From: Oreohelix idahoensis
Lineage: Eukaryota; Mollusca; Gastropoda; Stylommatophora; Oreohelicidae
Direction: 5' to 3'
Length of the DNA stretch: 64,000 nt
NCBI GenBank assembly: GCA_024509875.1
Contig: JAMPIV010014840.1
Span: 248,001-312,000, forward strand
Shown here in pieces: positions 45,689 through 56,754 of this stretch. Positions within the stretch are counted from its first letter, which is position 1. Each line of letters begins with the position of its first letter. The notes under the pieces were generated by a model, which ran no database searches, was not told the origin of the DNA, and was given only the letters and a program-made list of their open reading frames with translations. The translations under genes and the position numbers were made by a program.

Positions 45689-48418
45689 TTAATCAGAATC
45701 GACCTCACTGCACTCCCGGCAAACCAATAGGTGTTCAGTCTCCCTCAGCAAATGTCGAAGAGTATGAATGCTAATTGTACCTGTAGCACGCTGGTTGTAC
45801 ATACGACGGATGCATCCTCTCTCACTTCCATTTCTGCTAGTCCCACGTTTGATGCCAAACTCCAAAGGCCTCCGCCTTATTGATTCTTCCATTGCAGTGT
45901 CATTACCCAGCAGACGATCATTAATATCCCTTAGTATCTCTCCCTAATCCATGTCCAGTGTCCCCATAATGGGTGCTCTCGAGGCCGGTCTGTCAGCTCT
46001 CTCATTGCCACGTACCCCTGCATGACCAGGACAGTAGATCCACACCAGTTCTCGAAGATTTGAGGATTCTATTGATGTTTTCCATTTCTGCCGCAGCCAT
46101 CCGTTCTGAACTTTCCGAAGCATGGTTTGAGAATCTGAAAATATAACTGCCCTGGTTGGTGGAGTTTCAGACAGCCACCTCAGTGCTGCAGTAACTGCCT
46201 CTACCTCCATTCTCATGCTGGAGATTTTGTCATGAAGGCTCCACCCTGTTCAGCGACGACCCTGCTCTTTATTCTTGCAGAGAAGCCCCGTCCTGATTTC
46301 TCACGACGCACTACAGACCCATCAGTGTACACAATGGCATCATCATCCCCAGCAAGATCACTTATCAGCTGATTAATCTCCAGCTCTGCTTTTCCATTGC
46401 CCCAAGATCTACATTCTCTGCCAAGGCTAATTATGACCTGCTGGTAGTTTATCCAGTTCTCCCCTATCTTACTCCACTCTTCCCCTTTGGATACATTTTC
46501 AACCATGGTCACCTGACCAATCGTAGCCTCTGCCTGGGCCATCCAAGACATACCCCTCTTGATTCTTGCTCCTTAGACGTCAGCTACATTCTCATGTAGG
46601 GGGTGTCTTTTGTCGGTGGTTACTCGCATATATGCTTTTGCCTGGACCATCGCATATCTGGATATAATCGACAGCAATCCGAGCATGTATCGCATTTTCA
46701 CAATGAGGGTATCACGCGTACAGCCCAAAACTAGTCTCATCCCTTCATTTTGAATGCGTTCCAGTCGTTCACATTGTGACACTGACAGCGTGAATATACC
46801 AAGCCCGTACTCGATTACTGAAATCACGAGCTAATGATACAGGAGAAACAATAGTCTCAGTTTCAAGCGTGCAGCAGCCATTGTTTTTTAAGGCTGCTAG
46901 TCCTCGCTAGCACTTCTGTATGATCAGTTTCGACATGATACTTGAAAGATAGCCCCCGATCAAACGTTACTCCTAGATACTTCAGCTTGTCTTGCCTTTC
47001 AATGTTCTGCCCATTGAACGCAATGTCTGGAAGGTCTGCTTTCACTATGGAGTTGTTCAAAGAGCACCACATCACACAAACCTTGTTGGGATAGACCTTT
47101 GATCCGCTTTCCTCACACCATTTAGAAACCGCTTGTAATGTCTCTTGTATGCCTTGGACCATTTCCCGTCTGTCTGAGCCAGTTCTGTACATGAGTATGT
47201 CATCTGCGAAAGTTAATGTTCGTCCCAGTCCTGTTGGTTGAAATGTTGCTACTTTTGCTGTGTAGATGTTAAACAGCACTGGTGATAGTGGAAAACCATG
47301 GGGTAGTCCCGGGCAAATGCGCATTGGTTCTGATGTCCAAGTTCCCACGCGAAATGCAACTGATCTCTCCATTAAGGCAGCTGCTATCCACCTTGTTATC
47401 TAAGGGTTTACACCACATGCCATTATACAGTCTACTGGGGTTGCAAAGTCTACACTGTTATAAGCATCCTCTAGGTCAATTGCGACAGCCACCGTTTCTA
47501 TTTTACCCTGGAATCCCTTGTACACATCGTACGCAAACATTCCAGCGTTACCCCATGTTGTTTTCATAGGCCTATAGCTACCCAGGGTATCAGGAAGGAT
47601 GTGTGCATTTTCGAGGTGGCTCATTACTTGTCTTGCAACTATCTTTTCAAGTAATTTACCATAGACATTCTGTTGTGTGATAATTTGATAGGTGTGGAGC
47701 AGTGTGGGGTCTTTGCCAGGTTTAGGAAGTGGCCGAAAGTAACTGTGTAGCCAGTCTTCCGGCACTTCAGCATTCTGTATGCTGGTATTGAAATCACTCA
47801 CCATATTTATAATGGCTCACTCGTCGAGCTGTTTAATGTGATAATATAGTATACCATCAGGACCCGGAGCAGTGTTTCTTCTGGTTTTCAATGTGTACAC
47901 CACTTCCTTTTCAGAAATGAGATCGTAGTATATCTGGCTCCTTGGGGCATTTTCCGGCACATTGTCCTTTATTTTCAGGCGGGCACTTTTGTCACCTTTA
48001 TCCGTTTGCTCCACATATCGATTGCATAATGCTCTTTCCTTCTCTTCGTCCGTCTTCAGGCTTAGTCCTGCAGAGCTTTTGATATTAGGGATGGGTTGGC
48101 TTGCACTTTTCCTATTCATTCTTCGATGTAAGGACCAGAATTTCTGTAGGGTTTTTACGTGCCCACCTGTGTCACAAAGTCCTCCCACACTTTATCCTTG
48201 GCTTCCATTGCCAAACTCTTGAATCTATTAAAGGCTCTTTGCTTTTTCTCCTTCATCTCTTCAACCTCTCCCTCATTCATCATTCTTCTGTTTCGTGCTT
48301 TGTGCCATTCCTTTGTTGCTCTTTCCTTTTCTATCCATGCTTCCTCCACTGTCTTATACCACCAGGGAGGTTGGGTGAAAGGTGTTCTCGCTGTCTTTTG
48401 TTTGACATTTTGACGCAA
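45689..48418 (-). pseudogene. I/Jockey-type LINE with RT and RNase H, degenerate
   Basis: Minus-strand pieces in order: an RT-proximal segment ending RRNTAPGPDGILYYHIKQL (48188-47817), RT palm (AIDLEDAYNSVDFAT, 47804-47400), RT with FADDILMYR (47372-46863) and thumb (46827-46573), RNase H with YTDGSV (near 46310), RMEVEAVTAAL (near 46210), IFSDSQTML (near 46140) and YCPGHAGVRGNERAD (near 46020), then a Cys/His-rich tail. Having RNase H after RT points to the I/R1/Jockey-type LINE superfamily. In-frame stops at 47817 and 47400 and frameshifts near 48170, 46840 and 46215 disable it. The endonuclease half is missing. Confidence 0.85.
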
Positions 48419-48649
48419 TGTGTGTAAAGGGTTGTTACAGTAGAGTGGGCCTGTAGGAACTTGAAGGTCTGTTTAGGTTTCCTGTTTAGTGGTCCTACAC
48501 TTTGCAATGAGTATGACGCAAGGTAGGTGATCACTTTCCAGTGCACCTAATACATCCCAGCGTGCCATGGTGGTGGCAGCACTAGAGATGAATGCCAGAT
48601 CTTCGACAGATTATTGGAGATAAAGCTGCTCGGCTATTGGGGATTTTAT

Positions 48650-48814
48650 TACAATTGGAATTTTATGGAAGTCAAAATAAATAAAGACCTACATAAAAAT
48701 CAGAATCATCTATTCAATTGTCAAATCAACCTTCTTGTATGGCTCCGAAATAGGGGAAAAAAAAACAACAACCAAAAAGCTACAGACTTTCATAAATGGG
48801 TGTTTGAGTAGAAT
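48650..48814 (+). pseudogene. RTE LINE fragment, first part
   Basis: Translates to pieces like TKKLQTFINGCL, matching residues upstream of RRIEGLKWYDK in the intact RTE at 52273-55341. It is interrupted at the duplicated word TTGAGTAGAAT and resumes at 49113. Confidence 0.75.
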
Positions 48815-49123
48815 AATAATAATAATAATAAATTCTTTAAGCACCAAACACTGCGCATAAGGCAGAAACCAGTGCTCTCCAGGTTGTTCGTTGTAACGCC
48901 ACTCCTCTTAGCTCTTGCACATTATTTAGGCCCAACGTTCTTCCTTCTCTTATTATTGTTCTTCTGAGTGTTTCTTTTGGTCTTCCTTTTTTCCTCTTAC
49001 CCTCAGGAACCCAAGTGAGCGCCTGTAGTGGTATTCTGTTGTTTTGCATTCGTAGGACATGACCGATATATGACCATCGTCTTTTCCTTATATAGTCGGA
49101 GACATATTTCTATTGAGTAGAAT
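48804..49123 (-). mobile_element. 5'-truncated RTE/BovB-like LINE inserted into another RTE, with TSD
   Basis: TTGAGTAGAAT is present at 48804-48814 and 49113-49123. Between them, on the minus strand, an ORF reads NRIPLQALTWVPEGKRKKGR, then RTTWRALVSALCA, the extreme C-terminus of an RTE-type LINE, ending in an (ATT)n tail at 48812-48829. TSD, 3' tail and 5' truncation are the signature of target-primed reverse transcription. Confidence 0.85.
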
Positions 49124-49337
49124 AGAAGGACTGAAATGGTATGACAAGATCACTAATAAGAATAACAAGGTCACTAATAAGGAACTGTCGATAAGAATCA
49201 GACAAGTGCCCGTGGAACGAGATATGAAGAAGACGGTGGAAATGGATTGGGCACATTTTTTAAAACTGTTAGGCCCTATTTCGTCCCACCCATCCAACGA
49301 AATTATATACAACAAACGTCAAAATAAATACAATTGA
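49113..49337 (+). pseudogene. RTE LINE fragment, second part
   Basis: SRIEGLKWYDKITN followed by RQVPVERDMKKT corresponds to RRIEGLKWYDKVTN and GQVPVEQEMRRR of the intact RTE; the copy has a short internal duplication and then decays. Confidence 0.75.
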
Positions 49338-49700
49338 ATGCCACTTGGATTATATAAAATTCTATGCTACATTATAACTCAACGTAAAATCTGGCCTGTT
49401 CTACGCATGACTTTGTTATCTATGATGGTCTAAATTATCATTTTTAAATACTTATTCCTGACTGCAAGGTCTTTAATACATGATCATGTGCCTTAATATA
49501 ACCGACTGCCCCAGTGCTTAGGTGGAACAGGCCCGCCTCGCTAAACGGAAGCGAAATTGAAACTAAAATTGCTGGCAGCAATTATTTTTCTCCATCGTCT
49601 GTAACGTCCGTTGATCACTCATTTCAGACTTTATTTTATCAATTATAATTGTAAAGGTTATTTTGTATTTGGACATGCGCCCTAATATAACCGACTAGGT

Positions 49701-50596
49701 TAGGGTTCCCATAATGTTTTGTTCAAAAGAACTCAGCACAAGAGAAATTCTTAAAATGGGTCTTTATAATGGTTAAAGCTTTCACTGTCTCAATTTTAAG
49801 TCTGTTTTTTTTTTCGTCTGTCCAAAGCGCATTTATTAATGAAAAAATACGTTCAACAGCTGCATTGGATCCTGGCAGTGCCAAACAAAAACTAACTAGG
49901 CATTTCAGGTTCTCAGCATTTATATCCTGCTTTGTAAAATGAGCGAACATCTCACACCATTTTTCACTGACACTTTGATCCTTCAGTTCACTCCACAAAT
50001 CAAATTTGCGTTCACAATATTTTTTCACACATGCAAACTCATCAAATAAGTCCTCTTCATTCACAGTAAAATTTGGTGACACTGTCTTCGTGAATATGTA
50101 GCTTTCTTGGATGTTCTTCCAAGTCACAGACTCCTTTCCCTTCAAATTGATCCAATCCATAGACTGAAGAGGCGTAAGAAATGGTGTACACCACTCCTGA
50201 ATATATTCAATGCAGGTGTCATAGAAATCTACTGCATAGCTTTGAAACTTTTCAACTGTTATGTGTCCTTCTTTTTCTAATTCTTGCAACGGATTTCTCA
50301 CAGTAGTAGTAAGAAACTTTTCTGCCTTCCTGTAGTTAAATCATTTGGTAGATGTTCACTGAACACTGTTTTGGTCGACTTTCGAATTTTTGTTCGAGAT
50401 TCAAACCGAGGGTCCACTGTAACCGGAAATTGATAAAGTAGCACTACTAAAACACGGAATAAAATCTGTTACCCAAAGATTTTTTTTTTTAGGAAGGACC
50501 CTTAAAAAGCGGAACATTTGGAATAAATTCGGGACACCGGGACATTTTATAAAAAACGGGACTGTCCCGGGAAAAACGGGACGAATGGGAACCCTA
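49701..50596 (-). mobile_element. short hAT transposon with 8-bp TSD
   Basis: Terminal inverted repeats TAGGGTTCCCAT and ATGGGAACCCTA, flanked by GACTAGGT at 49693-49700 and 50597-50604. Eight-bp duplications are diagnostic of the hAT superfamily. At 896 bp it is an internally deleted copy that keeps only the transposase end. Confidence 0.88.
49723..50301 (-). pseudogene. hAT transposase C-terminal part (dimerisation domain)
   Basis: 192 residues. The segment CLVSFCLALPGSNAAVERIF followed by SLINALWTDEKKNRLKIETV is the hAT C-terminal dimerisation domain, in which a Ser/Asn-Ala-x-x-ER-F core is typical. The N-terminal zinc finger and most of the catalytic region are missing. It cannot be active alone. 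Confidence 0.85.
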
Positions 50597-50758
50597 GACT
50601 AGGTTGAACAGGACACACCTCGCTAAAACAGAGGCAAAATGTTATTTAAAAAAAAACATTTATTTTATTCTCCCTCTCCCCCCCCCTCTCCCCCCCTCCC
50701 CCCAATGAAAATCAAATAAAAATAAAACCTATGTCAGCTGGCAATTATTGCTCCCTGC

Positions 50759-51088
50759 CAGTGCTGTCTTAAGGCATTGCCACACTGGGCAGTGCCCAGG
50801 GGCCCCACGATTCTAGGGGCCCCATGCTGGGATGATGCCATATTGTTCAAAAGACATCTCTTGGCAGAGTGAATAATTACTCGATCTCTCGCTGGAAAGG
50901 CCTGGGATTCAAAACAAACACGACGTGGGTAAGTTGACGAAATTTTTGTTGAAAGTACCATTAAATTATAAATCTATAGGTTTAATTTTATTGACCGTTT
51001 ACATTTTTATTGCCGTGGGTGGGTAGGGCTGGTAGGGGCCCAGTGCATTGCTTTGTCCAGGGCCTACAATGCTAATAAGACGGCCCTG
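50759..51088. mobile_element. 330-bp MITE, hAT-like
   Basis: The ends CAGTGCTGTCTTAAGGCATTG and, inverted, CAGGGCCGTCTTATTAGCATTG are related, flanked by CTCCCTGC (50751-50758) and CTGCCTGC (51089-51096), an 8-bp duplication with one mismatch. There is no transposase. The GGGGCCC blocks beside the ends are common in this type of short hAT derivative. Confidence 0.65.
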
Positions 51089-51096
51089 CTGCCTGC

Positions 51097-51525
51097 AATA
51101 ATATTTGTTTCATGTACAGACATAAGATAAAGTGGAGACGTAAACAATCGAAATATTTGAAAGTACTTTTCAGTCATTCCGAAGATTCGTTTAGTCTGAG
51201 CAAAATATACTCACAGTTTCCAAGATCGAGGCGATACTTATTCGCTTCAGCAGACCCAGTTTATAATTGCCAATGTCATTTTTTACTAGCTTGAAATATG
51301 AGGTAACGTTTTTATAAGTGACACCGAACGCAGGTCTTGCCTGTATGGTTACGTCTGCCTTTGTTGCATTTAATGCGTACAAGGGAGGGGCTGGAAGAAA
51401 AAAAAAAAAGGTAGAGATTATTTTCATGGAAATTTACAAGTGGCTGGGTAGTAATCATCACTATTTAACACAACACGTATCTAAGGCCTTCAGCAAACAC
51501 ATACAAAGTTCCCCAGCCGCATGCC
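51097..51525. other. intergenic stretch
   Basis: I see no gene or recognisable repeat apart from an A run near 51400. Confidence 0.5.
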
Positions 51526-51790
51526 TACTTACTTACTTAGTCGTTCCTCATCTACCGTGAGGTGTAGAGGTTTCTAAGAGAGAGCGCCATACTATTCTTT
51601 CGGCTGTCTTCCTCCTGTAAATAAATATTAGACAAACATAAAGGTATGTTTTCAGGCACTCGTAAGAAATAAAGAAGTAGAAAACTAGACAACAGAAAAA
51701 CAACAGACGCGAGTGGCTTACCCAGGACTAGAACCCAGGACCTTCCGTGCGACAACCCTGCTTAGCTATGCAAGCGAATCACACTATCCT
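51526..51790 (-). mobile_element. tRNA-derived SINE
   Basis: On the minus strand a tRNA-like head carries a B-box-like GGTTCTAGTCC at 51735-51725, preceded by TAGTGTGATTCGC in the A-box position. It is followed by an unrelated body and ends in an (AAGT)n tail at 51526-51542. Head, body and tetranucleotide tail together fit a SINE transcribed by RNA polymerase III. No clear TSD was found. The following stretch to 52261 has only an (AAT)n tract near 52035 and no gene. Confidence 0.55.
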
Positions 51791-52272
51791 CCCTGCCATC
51801 TAGGCATCACAAAATTGATGCTTCGATGACGGGGTTGTCGTTTTTAAATGCCAGCCAAGCTGGAGAAACTGGAGCTCATGACTTTAACTCAACACGTTTC
51901 GACCTTGACAGAAAAGCCACAGGAAAAGCCTAGATCTACGGTGTAGATAATACCAAGGAGTCTTCAATAAGGTATTGGCTTCAAAAGAGCGAGAAGCTCA
52001 CCAGTCCTACTTAAACAACAATAATGCTAACACTAATATAAATAATAATAATAATATTTGAAGACGTTCGACGTTTTTTATTTCAGAAAGGTTCAATTGT
52101 CGATTTGCATTGATTGCGCGAATCTGCCGATCTCGTCATCAACTCGAAGCTACTGTAGCACCGTTTCGAAAGCTTCTGTAAAATATTCTTAACGTAGCAC
52201 TGCGCGTTTTCTGCTCTTCTATCGTTATTGTCGGTATCTGCACGTGTTTGAGAGCTGGTCTTTCATTTCAGT

Positions 52273-55200
52273 TCATAACCCTCCACTCCCAAAGGAGCAT
52301 AGGCCTTCAACAAACACATGCCAAGTCCTCCTGTCACGTGCCATCATCTCAAGTTCTTTCCATGTTCTCCTCATCATTTTCACCTCTGTTTCCAACTCTC
52401 TTCTCCATGTACTTCTTGGTCTTCCTCTGCCTCTCTTGCCCTGGGGGTTCCAGAACAAGGACTGCCTTGTAATGCTATCAACAGGTTTCCTCAGTGTGTG
52501 TCCTATCCATCGCCATCGTCTTCTTCTCATCTCTTGTTCCACTGGCACTTGTCCAGTTCTTGTCATCAGTTCCACATTGGTAACCTTGTCATACCATTTT
52601 AATCCCTCTATTCTACGCAAGCACCCATTTATGAAAGTCTGTAGCTTTTTGGCTGTTGTCTTTGTTGTTCTCCATGTCTCCGAGCCATACAATAGGACTG
52701 ACTTCACATTTGAGTTGAAGATTCTTATTTTCGTGTTGGATCCTATTTCTCTTGATCTCCATATATTTCCCAATGCAATGAAAGCTCCTCTTGCTTTTTG
52801 TATTCTTATTTTGATATCGCTGTCTGTCCCTCCAACTTTGTCTATATTACTGCCAAGATATGTGTATGATTCTACATCTTGTATTGGCGTTTCTTCAAGT
52901 TCAACCCTGTTTTCATTACCTGCATTTATTCTCATTATTTTTTTCTTTTCCCTGTGTATTTTCAGACCCAATTGCTGTGACCTCTCATCGAGTGTTTTCA
53001 ATTTGTCCTGCATCTGATTACGGTTATGGGACAGGAGAGCCAAATCATCAGCAAAATCCAGATCATCCAACTGCTTAGTCAGAGTCCACTGGATTCCATT
53101 TCTGTTGTGTGTTGTCGATGATCTCATAACCCAGTCTATTGCCAGCAAGAAAAGAAATGGAGACAAGAGGCATCCCTGTCGCACTCCTGTTCTTATCCCA
53201 AATGGTTCTGTAAGCTGTCCTTCATGAAGAACTCTGCACGTCATGTCTTCATAGGTTTTCTTTATTAAATTAATGATTTTCAGGGGAACTCCATAATGCC
53301 TCATCAATTTCCAAAGTGATTCTCTGTCCACACTGTCAAATGCTTTTTCGTAGTCCACAAATCCGATGTATAGTGGTGAATTCCATTCCAGACTTTGTTC
53401 AACTATTATTCTCAAAGTGGCTATCTGGTCTGTACATGATCTGTTTTGTCGAAAACCTGCTTGTTCATCTCTCAATTTCTTGTCTATGGACTCCTTTAAT
53501 CTCTCAAGGATAATCCTGTTCAATACCTTTCCTGGCACTGATAGTAACATTATTCCTCTATAATTTGTGCACTCTTGTAGATTTCCCTTCTTAGGCAACT
53601 TAACCAGATATCCTTCCTTCCATTCTGCTGGTATCTCTTCTTTTTCCCAGACTTTACCAAGTAATTTATATAACATCTCTGTAGCCGTGTCGATATCTGC
53701 TTTGATGGCCTCTGCTGGAATGCTATCAGGTCCAGACGCTTTTCCATCTCTTAGAAGCTTTATGGCTTTCTTTATTTCTTCCTTCGTTGGTCTTTCACCG
53801 TTAATTTGTAGCTCTTCTTCTGCTGGCTGGATGTCCGGCGGGTTTTGTGGAGCTGGTCTATTGAGAAGGTCCCCAAAATATTCTGTCCACCTCTTCATTT
53901 GCTCTTGTATATTGCTGAGCAGTTTCCCATTCTTATCTTTTATGAGGCAACTTGTTTGCTTGTATTTCCCTGTTAGCTTCTTTGTGCTGCTATACAGTTC
54001 TCTCATATTTCCTTTGGCAGCAGCATCTTCTGCCTCTCTTGCCAACTCCTCAATATACTTCCTCTTGTCTCTTTTGATACTTCTTTTTACTTCTTTGTTT
54101 GCTTCTGTGTACACTTCTTGAGCCTTGGCTTTGGAACTTCTGGTTTTGCTTGTGTTTAACTCTGCTTTCTTGTTTTTTCTATCTTTTATCTTATTGATGG
54201 TTTCTGTTGTTATCCATGCTTTTTGTTGTCTTTCCCTTTTCCCCAGTATTTCTTCACATGTCTCCTTCCATACCGTTTTGACCTGCTGCCAATAGTCTTC
54301 TGTATTCTCTACATCTTCCAACTGTTGGAGCACTTGGAATTTGTTGGATACTGTGACCGCAAATTTGTCTCTTGTTTCTTGATTTCTTAGCTGTCCTACA
54401 TTAAACTGTTGTCTATAATTTTGCATTGTTGCATATCTCTTGAGTTTCATTTTTACTTTGGCTATCAGAAGATGGTGATCTGATGCCACATCTGCTCCTC
54501 TATATACCTTTACATCCTGCAATGATGATCTAAACTTCTTCTTTATGCATATATGATCGATCTGATTTTCTGTTCTATGGTCTGGTGATATCCATGTTGC
54601 CTTGTGTATTCTCTTATGTGGAAACATGCTTCCTCCTATAGCCAGTTGATTTGAAGCACAGAAGTTTGCGAATAGTTCTCCATTTTCATTCATTACTCCT
54701 AGCCCATGTTTTCCCATGACTTCTTCAAATCCAGTATTGACTGTACCTATCTTTGCATTCATGTCACCCATCAAAATTGTGATGTCTCTTCTTTTTACTT
54801 TATCCATAATTTCCTGTAGTTTAGTATAAAATGTTTCTTTCACAGACTCTTCTTTGTCATTAGTTGGTGCATAACATTGGATGACATTGACATGAATTTT
54901 CTTTTTAGCTGTTTTGAAAATAGCTGTTATTATTCTGGGTCCCACAGCTTCCCATTCAATGAGTGCTTTCTGTGCTTCTTTAGATAACATAAGAGCTACC
55001 CCTTCACTGTGGTGTGAACTTTCGTCTTCGTGTCCTGAGGACAGCACCAATTCACCTGTGATGAGTTTCCTGTCTACCCCCTTCCACTTTGTTTCACACA
55101 TTCCCAGAACCTCGATTTTGTATTCCCTCATTTCTGCTGCTACTTGTGCCACTTTCCCTTGTTCGTTCAATGTCCGAACATTCCAGGTGCCAAATCTGGA

Positions 55201-55341
55201 AGTTCTCCTAGAAGAAAGAAGGTTAGTCAGCAACACAGACTCCTTTCGGCTTTCTCTGTGTTGCATCATACGCCTCCCCGCGAGAGGACCTTCCCCTGTC
55301 TTGGATGGCTGTGTTTTATTTTCTTTATTTGACTTGTCCAT
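52273..55341 (-). CDS. RTE-type LINE ORF: AP endonuclease plus reverse transcriptase, intact
   Basis: 1022 residues without interruption. Endonuclease (about 48-300): GTWNVRTL with N54, MCETKW with E83, GDMNAKIG with D193/N195, and SDHH at 287-290, the metal-binding and catalytic set of AP endonucleases. A basic linker follows (300-470). RT (about 515-800): GKASGPDSIPAEAIK, GFRQNRSCTDQ, VDYEKAFD 661-668, TGVRQGCLLSP and FADD 762-765. The C-terminal region has RRRRWRWIGHTLR and RTWHVFVEGLCS. The protein nicks target DNA and copies its own RNA at the nick. The ATG at 55341 gives the usual RTE length. Relatives nearby stop after GLCS; this one reads on to GSGGL and ends at the junction with target DNA. 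All key residues are present, so it could be active. Confidence 0.95.
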   Translation of the reverse strand: MDKSNKENKTQPSKTGEGPLAGRRMMQHRESRKESVLLTNLLSSRRTSRFGTWNVRTLNEQGKVAQVAAEMREYKIEVLGMCETKWKGVDRKLITGELVLSSGHEDESSHHSEGVALMLSKEAQKALIEWEAVGPRIITAIFKTAKKKIHVNVIQCYAPTNDKEESVKETFYTKLQEIMDKVKRRDITILMGDMNAKIGTVNTGFEEVMGKHGLGVMNENGELFANFCASNQLAIGGSMFPHKRIHKATWISPDHRTENQIDHICIKKKFRSSLQDVKVYRGADVASDHHLLIAKVKMKLKRYATMQNYRQQFNVGQLRNQETRDKFAVTVSNKFQVLQQLEDVENTEDYWQQVKTVWKETCEEILGKRERQQKAWITTETINKIKDRKNKKAELNTSKTRSSKAKAQEVYTEANKEVKRSIKRDKRKYIEELAREAEDAAAKGNMRELYSSTKKLTGKYKQTSCLIKDKNGKLLSNIQEQMKRWTEYFGDLLNRPAPQNPPDIQPAEEELQINGERPTKEEIKKAIKLLRDGKASGPDSIPAEAIKADIDTATEMLYKLLGKVWEKEEIPAEWKEGYLVKLPKKGNLQECTNYRGIMLLSVPGKVLNRIILERLKESIDKKLRDEQAGFRQNRSCTDQIATLRIIVEQSLEWNSPLYIGFVDYEKAFDSVDRESLWKLMRHYGVPLKIINLIKKTYEDMTCRVLHEGQLTEPFGIRTGVRQGCLLSPFLFLLAIDWVMRSSTTHNRNGIQWTLTKQLDDLDFADDLALLSHNRNQMQDKLKTLDERSQQLGLKIHREKKKIMRINAGNENRVELEETPIQDVESYTYLGSNIDKVGGTDSDIKIRIQKARGAFIALGNIWRSREIGSNTKIRIFNSNVKSVLLYGSETWRTTKTTAKKLQTFINGCLRRIEGLKWYDKVTNVELMTRTGQVPVEQEMRRRRWRWIGHTLRKPVDSITRQSLFWNPQGKRGRGRPRSTWRRELETEVKMMRRTWKELEMMARDRRTWHVFVEGLCSFGSGGL

Positions 55342-55495
55342 ATTTGTTGAAGTTTTTTGTGGTTTAAATTTTTTTTACAGGATGGGGTAACCGGCCCCAT
55401 GCCCAACCCTCCTTAGTCGCCTTCTACGACATGCTTGGCAGGGGACAGTGTTACTATTCTTTGCTCCCCTTTCGGGCCCCGGTAACACACGGGTG
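52274..55495 (-). mobile_element. full-length RTE-like LINE with 12-bp TSD
   Basis: TTCATTTCAGTT at 52262-52273 and 55496-55507 flanks a 3222-bp unit. The 5' UTR (55342-55495) is 154 bp and G+C-rich. There is almost no 3' UTR: the ORF stop lies at the very 3' junction. The size suits a complete RTE element. Confidence 0.87.
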
Positions 55496-55507
55496 TTCAT
55501 TTCAGTT

Positions 55508-55699
55508 ACGTTGTTCTATTTATCTGGCCCATAGGAAGAAGCTTTCAATTCACGCCTCCAAAGAGGAGTTGATTCATATCCAGTGCTGGGAGAATCCTTT
55601 GAAATCATGAGTGTGATCTCAGTATTATGAATACGTTGTGCCTTGCTCGTTGAAGCCATTATGTGAAGAATAAATAGGTATTTAATTTAAAATATCGAT
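55508..55699. other. intergenic stretch
   Basis: No feature recognised. Confidence 0.4.
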
Positions 55700-56250
55700 A
55701 GAAATCACAGGTAGAAACTATGAAGATTAGCAGATCGATGAGTCCCGTTAACATGCAAGTCAACAACACCAGGCTTAAGCAGTTTACAGAGTTCAAATAC
55801 CTAGGAAGCATTTTTACTGAAAATGGAAAACTTTTACAGTGAAATCGAAACACGAAGTCAAACAGCCAGTGCAGTGACGTATCAACTGTCGCCACTACTG
55901 AAACATTAGAATATCTGTATGGAAACTAAACACGAGCTGATATAGTATATTCTTTCCAACTCTTTGCTATCAGTGTCAAACATCGTCCATGACCAAAGCA
56001 TAGGAGAGGAAAATCACATCCGATGACAGGAGATGTTTCAGGAAAGAAAATGTTACGAGGAGAGACAGAACAAGAAATTATAACATCAGAAAAACTGAAG
56101 GAAATACATCCTGCAGCAAGTATATAGAGAGACAGAAAATTAAGCGGTTTGGCCTTATTATGAGAGTGGGACTCTATCAACTACCACTACACGCCTTCAA
56201 CACTGGAAGATCCAGGTTCAGAGCACGGGGAAGAACCTGAAGCAGATGGG
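55700..56250 (+). pseudogene. LINE RT C-terminal fragment, second family
   Basis: TMKISRSMSPVNMQVNNTRL and then FTEFKYLGSIFTENGK is the post-palm region of a non-LTR RT, followed after frameshifts by AVTYQLSPLLKH, RRCFRKKMLRGETEQE and KEIHPAAS, and an Arg/Gly end around 56210. The same family occurs reversed at 62640-63080. Confidence 0.75.
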
Positions 56251-56387
56251 CAGTCAAAATCACTGACTCCTACAACAACATGAGCTCACATTAACCAAAC
56301 GACACACTTGGTTCAAGAAGTCAAAGTTGCATCTGTGCTTCACGGCAATTGTTGAAGAAAACAGAAAAAGAAAAGTAAAAAAGCACA

Positions 56388-56467
56388 CACAGCTACATTC
56401 ACAATGATGGAGGACACAGCTACATTCACAATGATGGAGGACACAGCTACATTCACAATGATGGAGG
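56388..56467 (+). repeat. three tandem 27-bp units
   Basis: CACAGCTACATTCACAATGA plus TGGAGGA, three perfect or near-perfect copies. The ORF across it (reverse strand, repeated HHCECSCVL) is a by-product. Confidence 0.92.
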
Positions 56468-56730
56468 CTGTAGAGATGGTACTTCCGGTGCTCGGATTGG
56501 CACACTGGATTCGTGAATTCACGCACTCAGTTGAAAGAAACGATCAACGTTTTCCTCCTGCAGCCTCCGTATAACTCGAAATGGTGGAGCATAGAACCAG
56601 CATTGTAGTAGGTTTTAGAGAGCCAGCGCTAACTCATTCGCTCCTTTAGGAGAATGGAGTCAATATTACAAGCACATTTCTCTAAAAATCCTTCACCAAG
56701 CACATGCTGTAGAGTGGTGGTTTCTGTACG

Positions 56731-56754
56731 AAAAAAAAAAAAAAAAAAAAAAAA
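56731..56754 (+). repeat. (A)24 homopolymer
   Basis: Could be the tail of a retroposed sequence, but nothing recognisable precedes it. Confidence 0.9.

Larger units (their letters stand above)
49485..50680 (+). repeat. degenerate duplicated segment split by the hAT element
   Basis: Words such as TAATATAACCGACT followed by GGAACAGGCCCGCCTCGCTAAA occur at 49495-49550, and similar words recur at 49683-49700 and 50605-50635 on either side of the hAT element, so a unit of about 190 bp was duplicated before the insertion. The 50660-50705 stretch is a C/T-rich microsatellite. Confidence 0.55.

Noticed and set aside
52244..54121. Plus-strand ORFs of up to 257 aa opposite the RTE gene
   Set aside because: Antisense shadows of the 1022-aa ORF.
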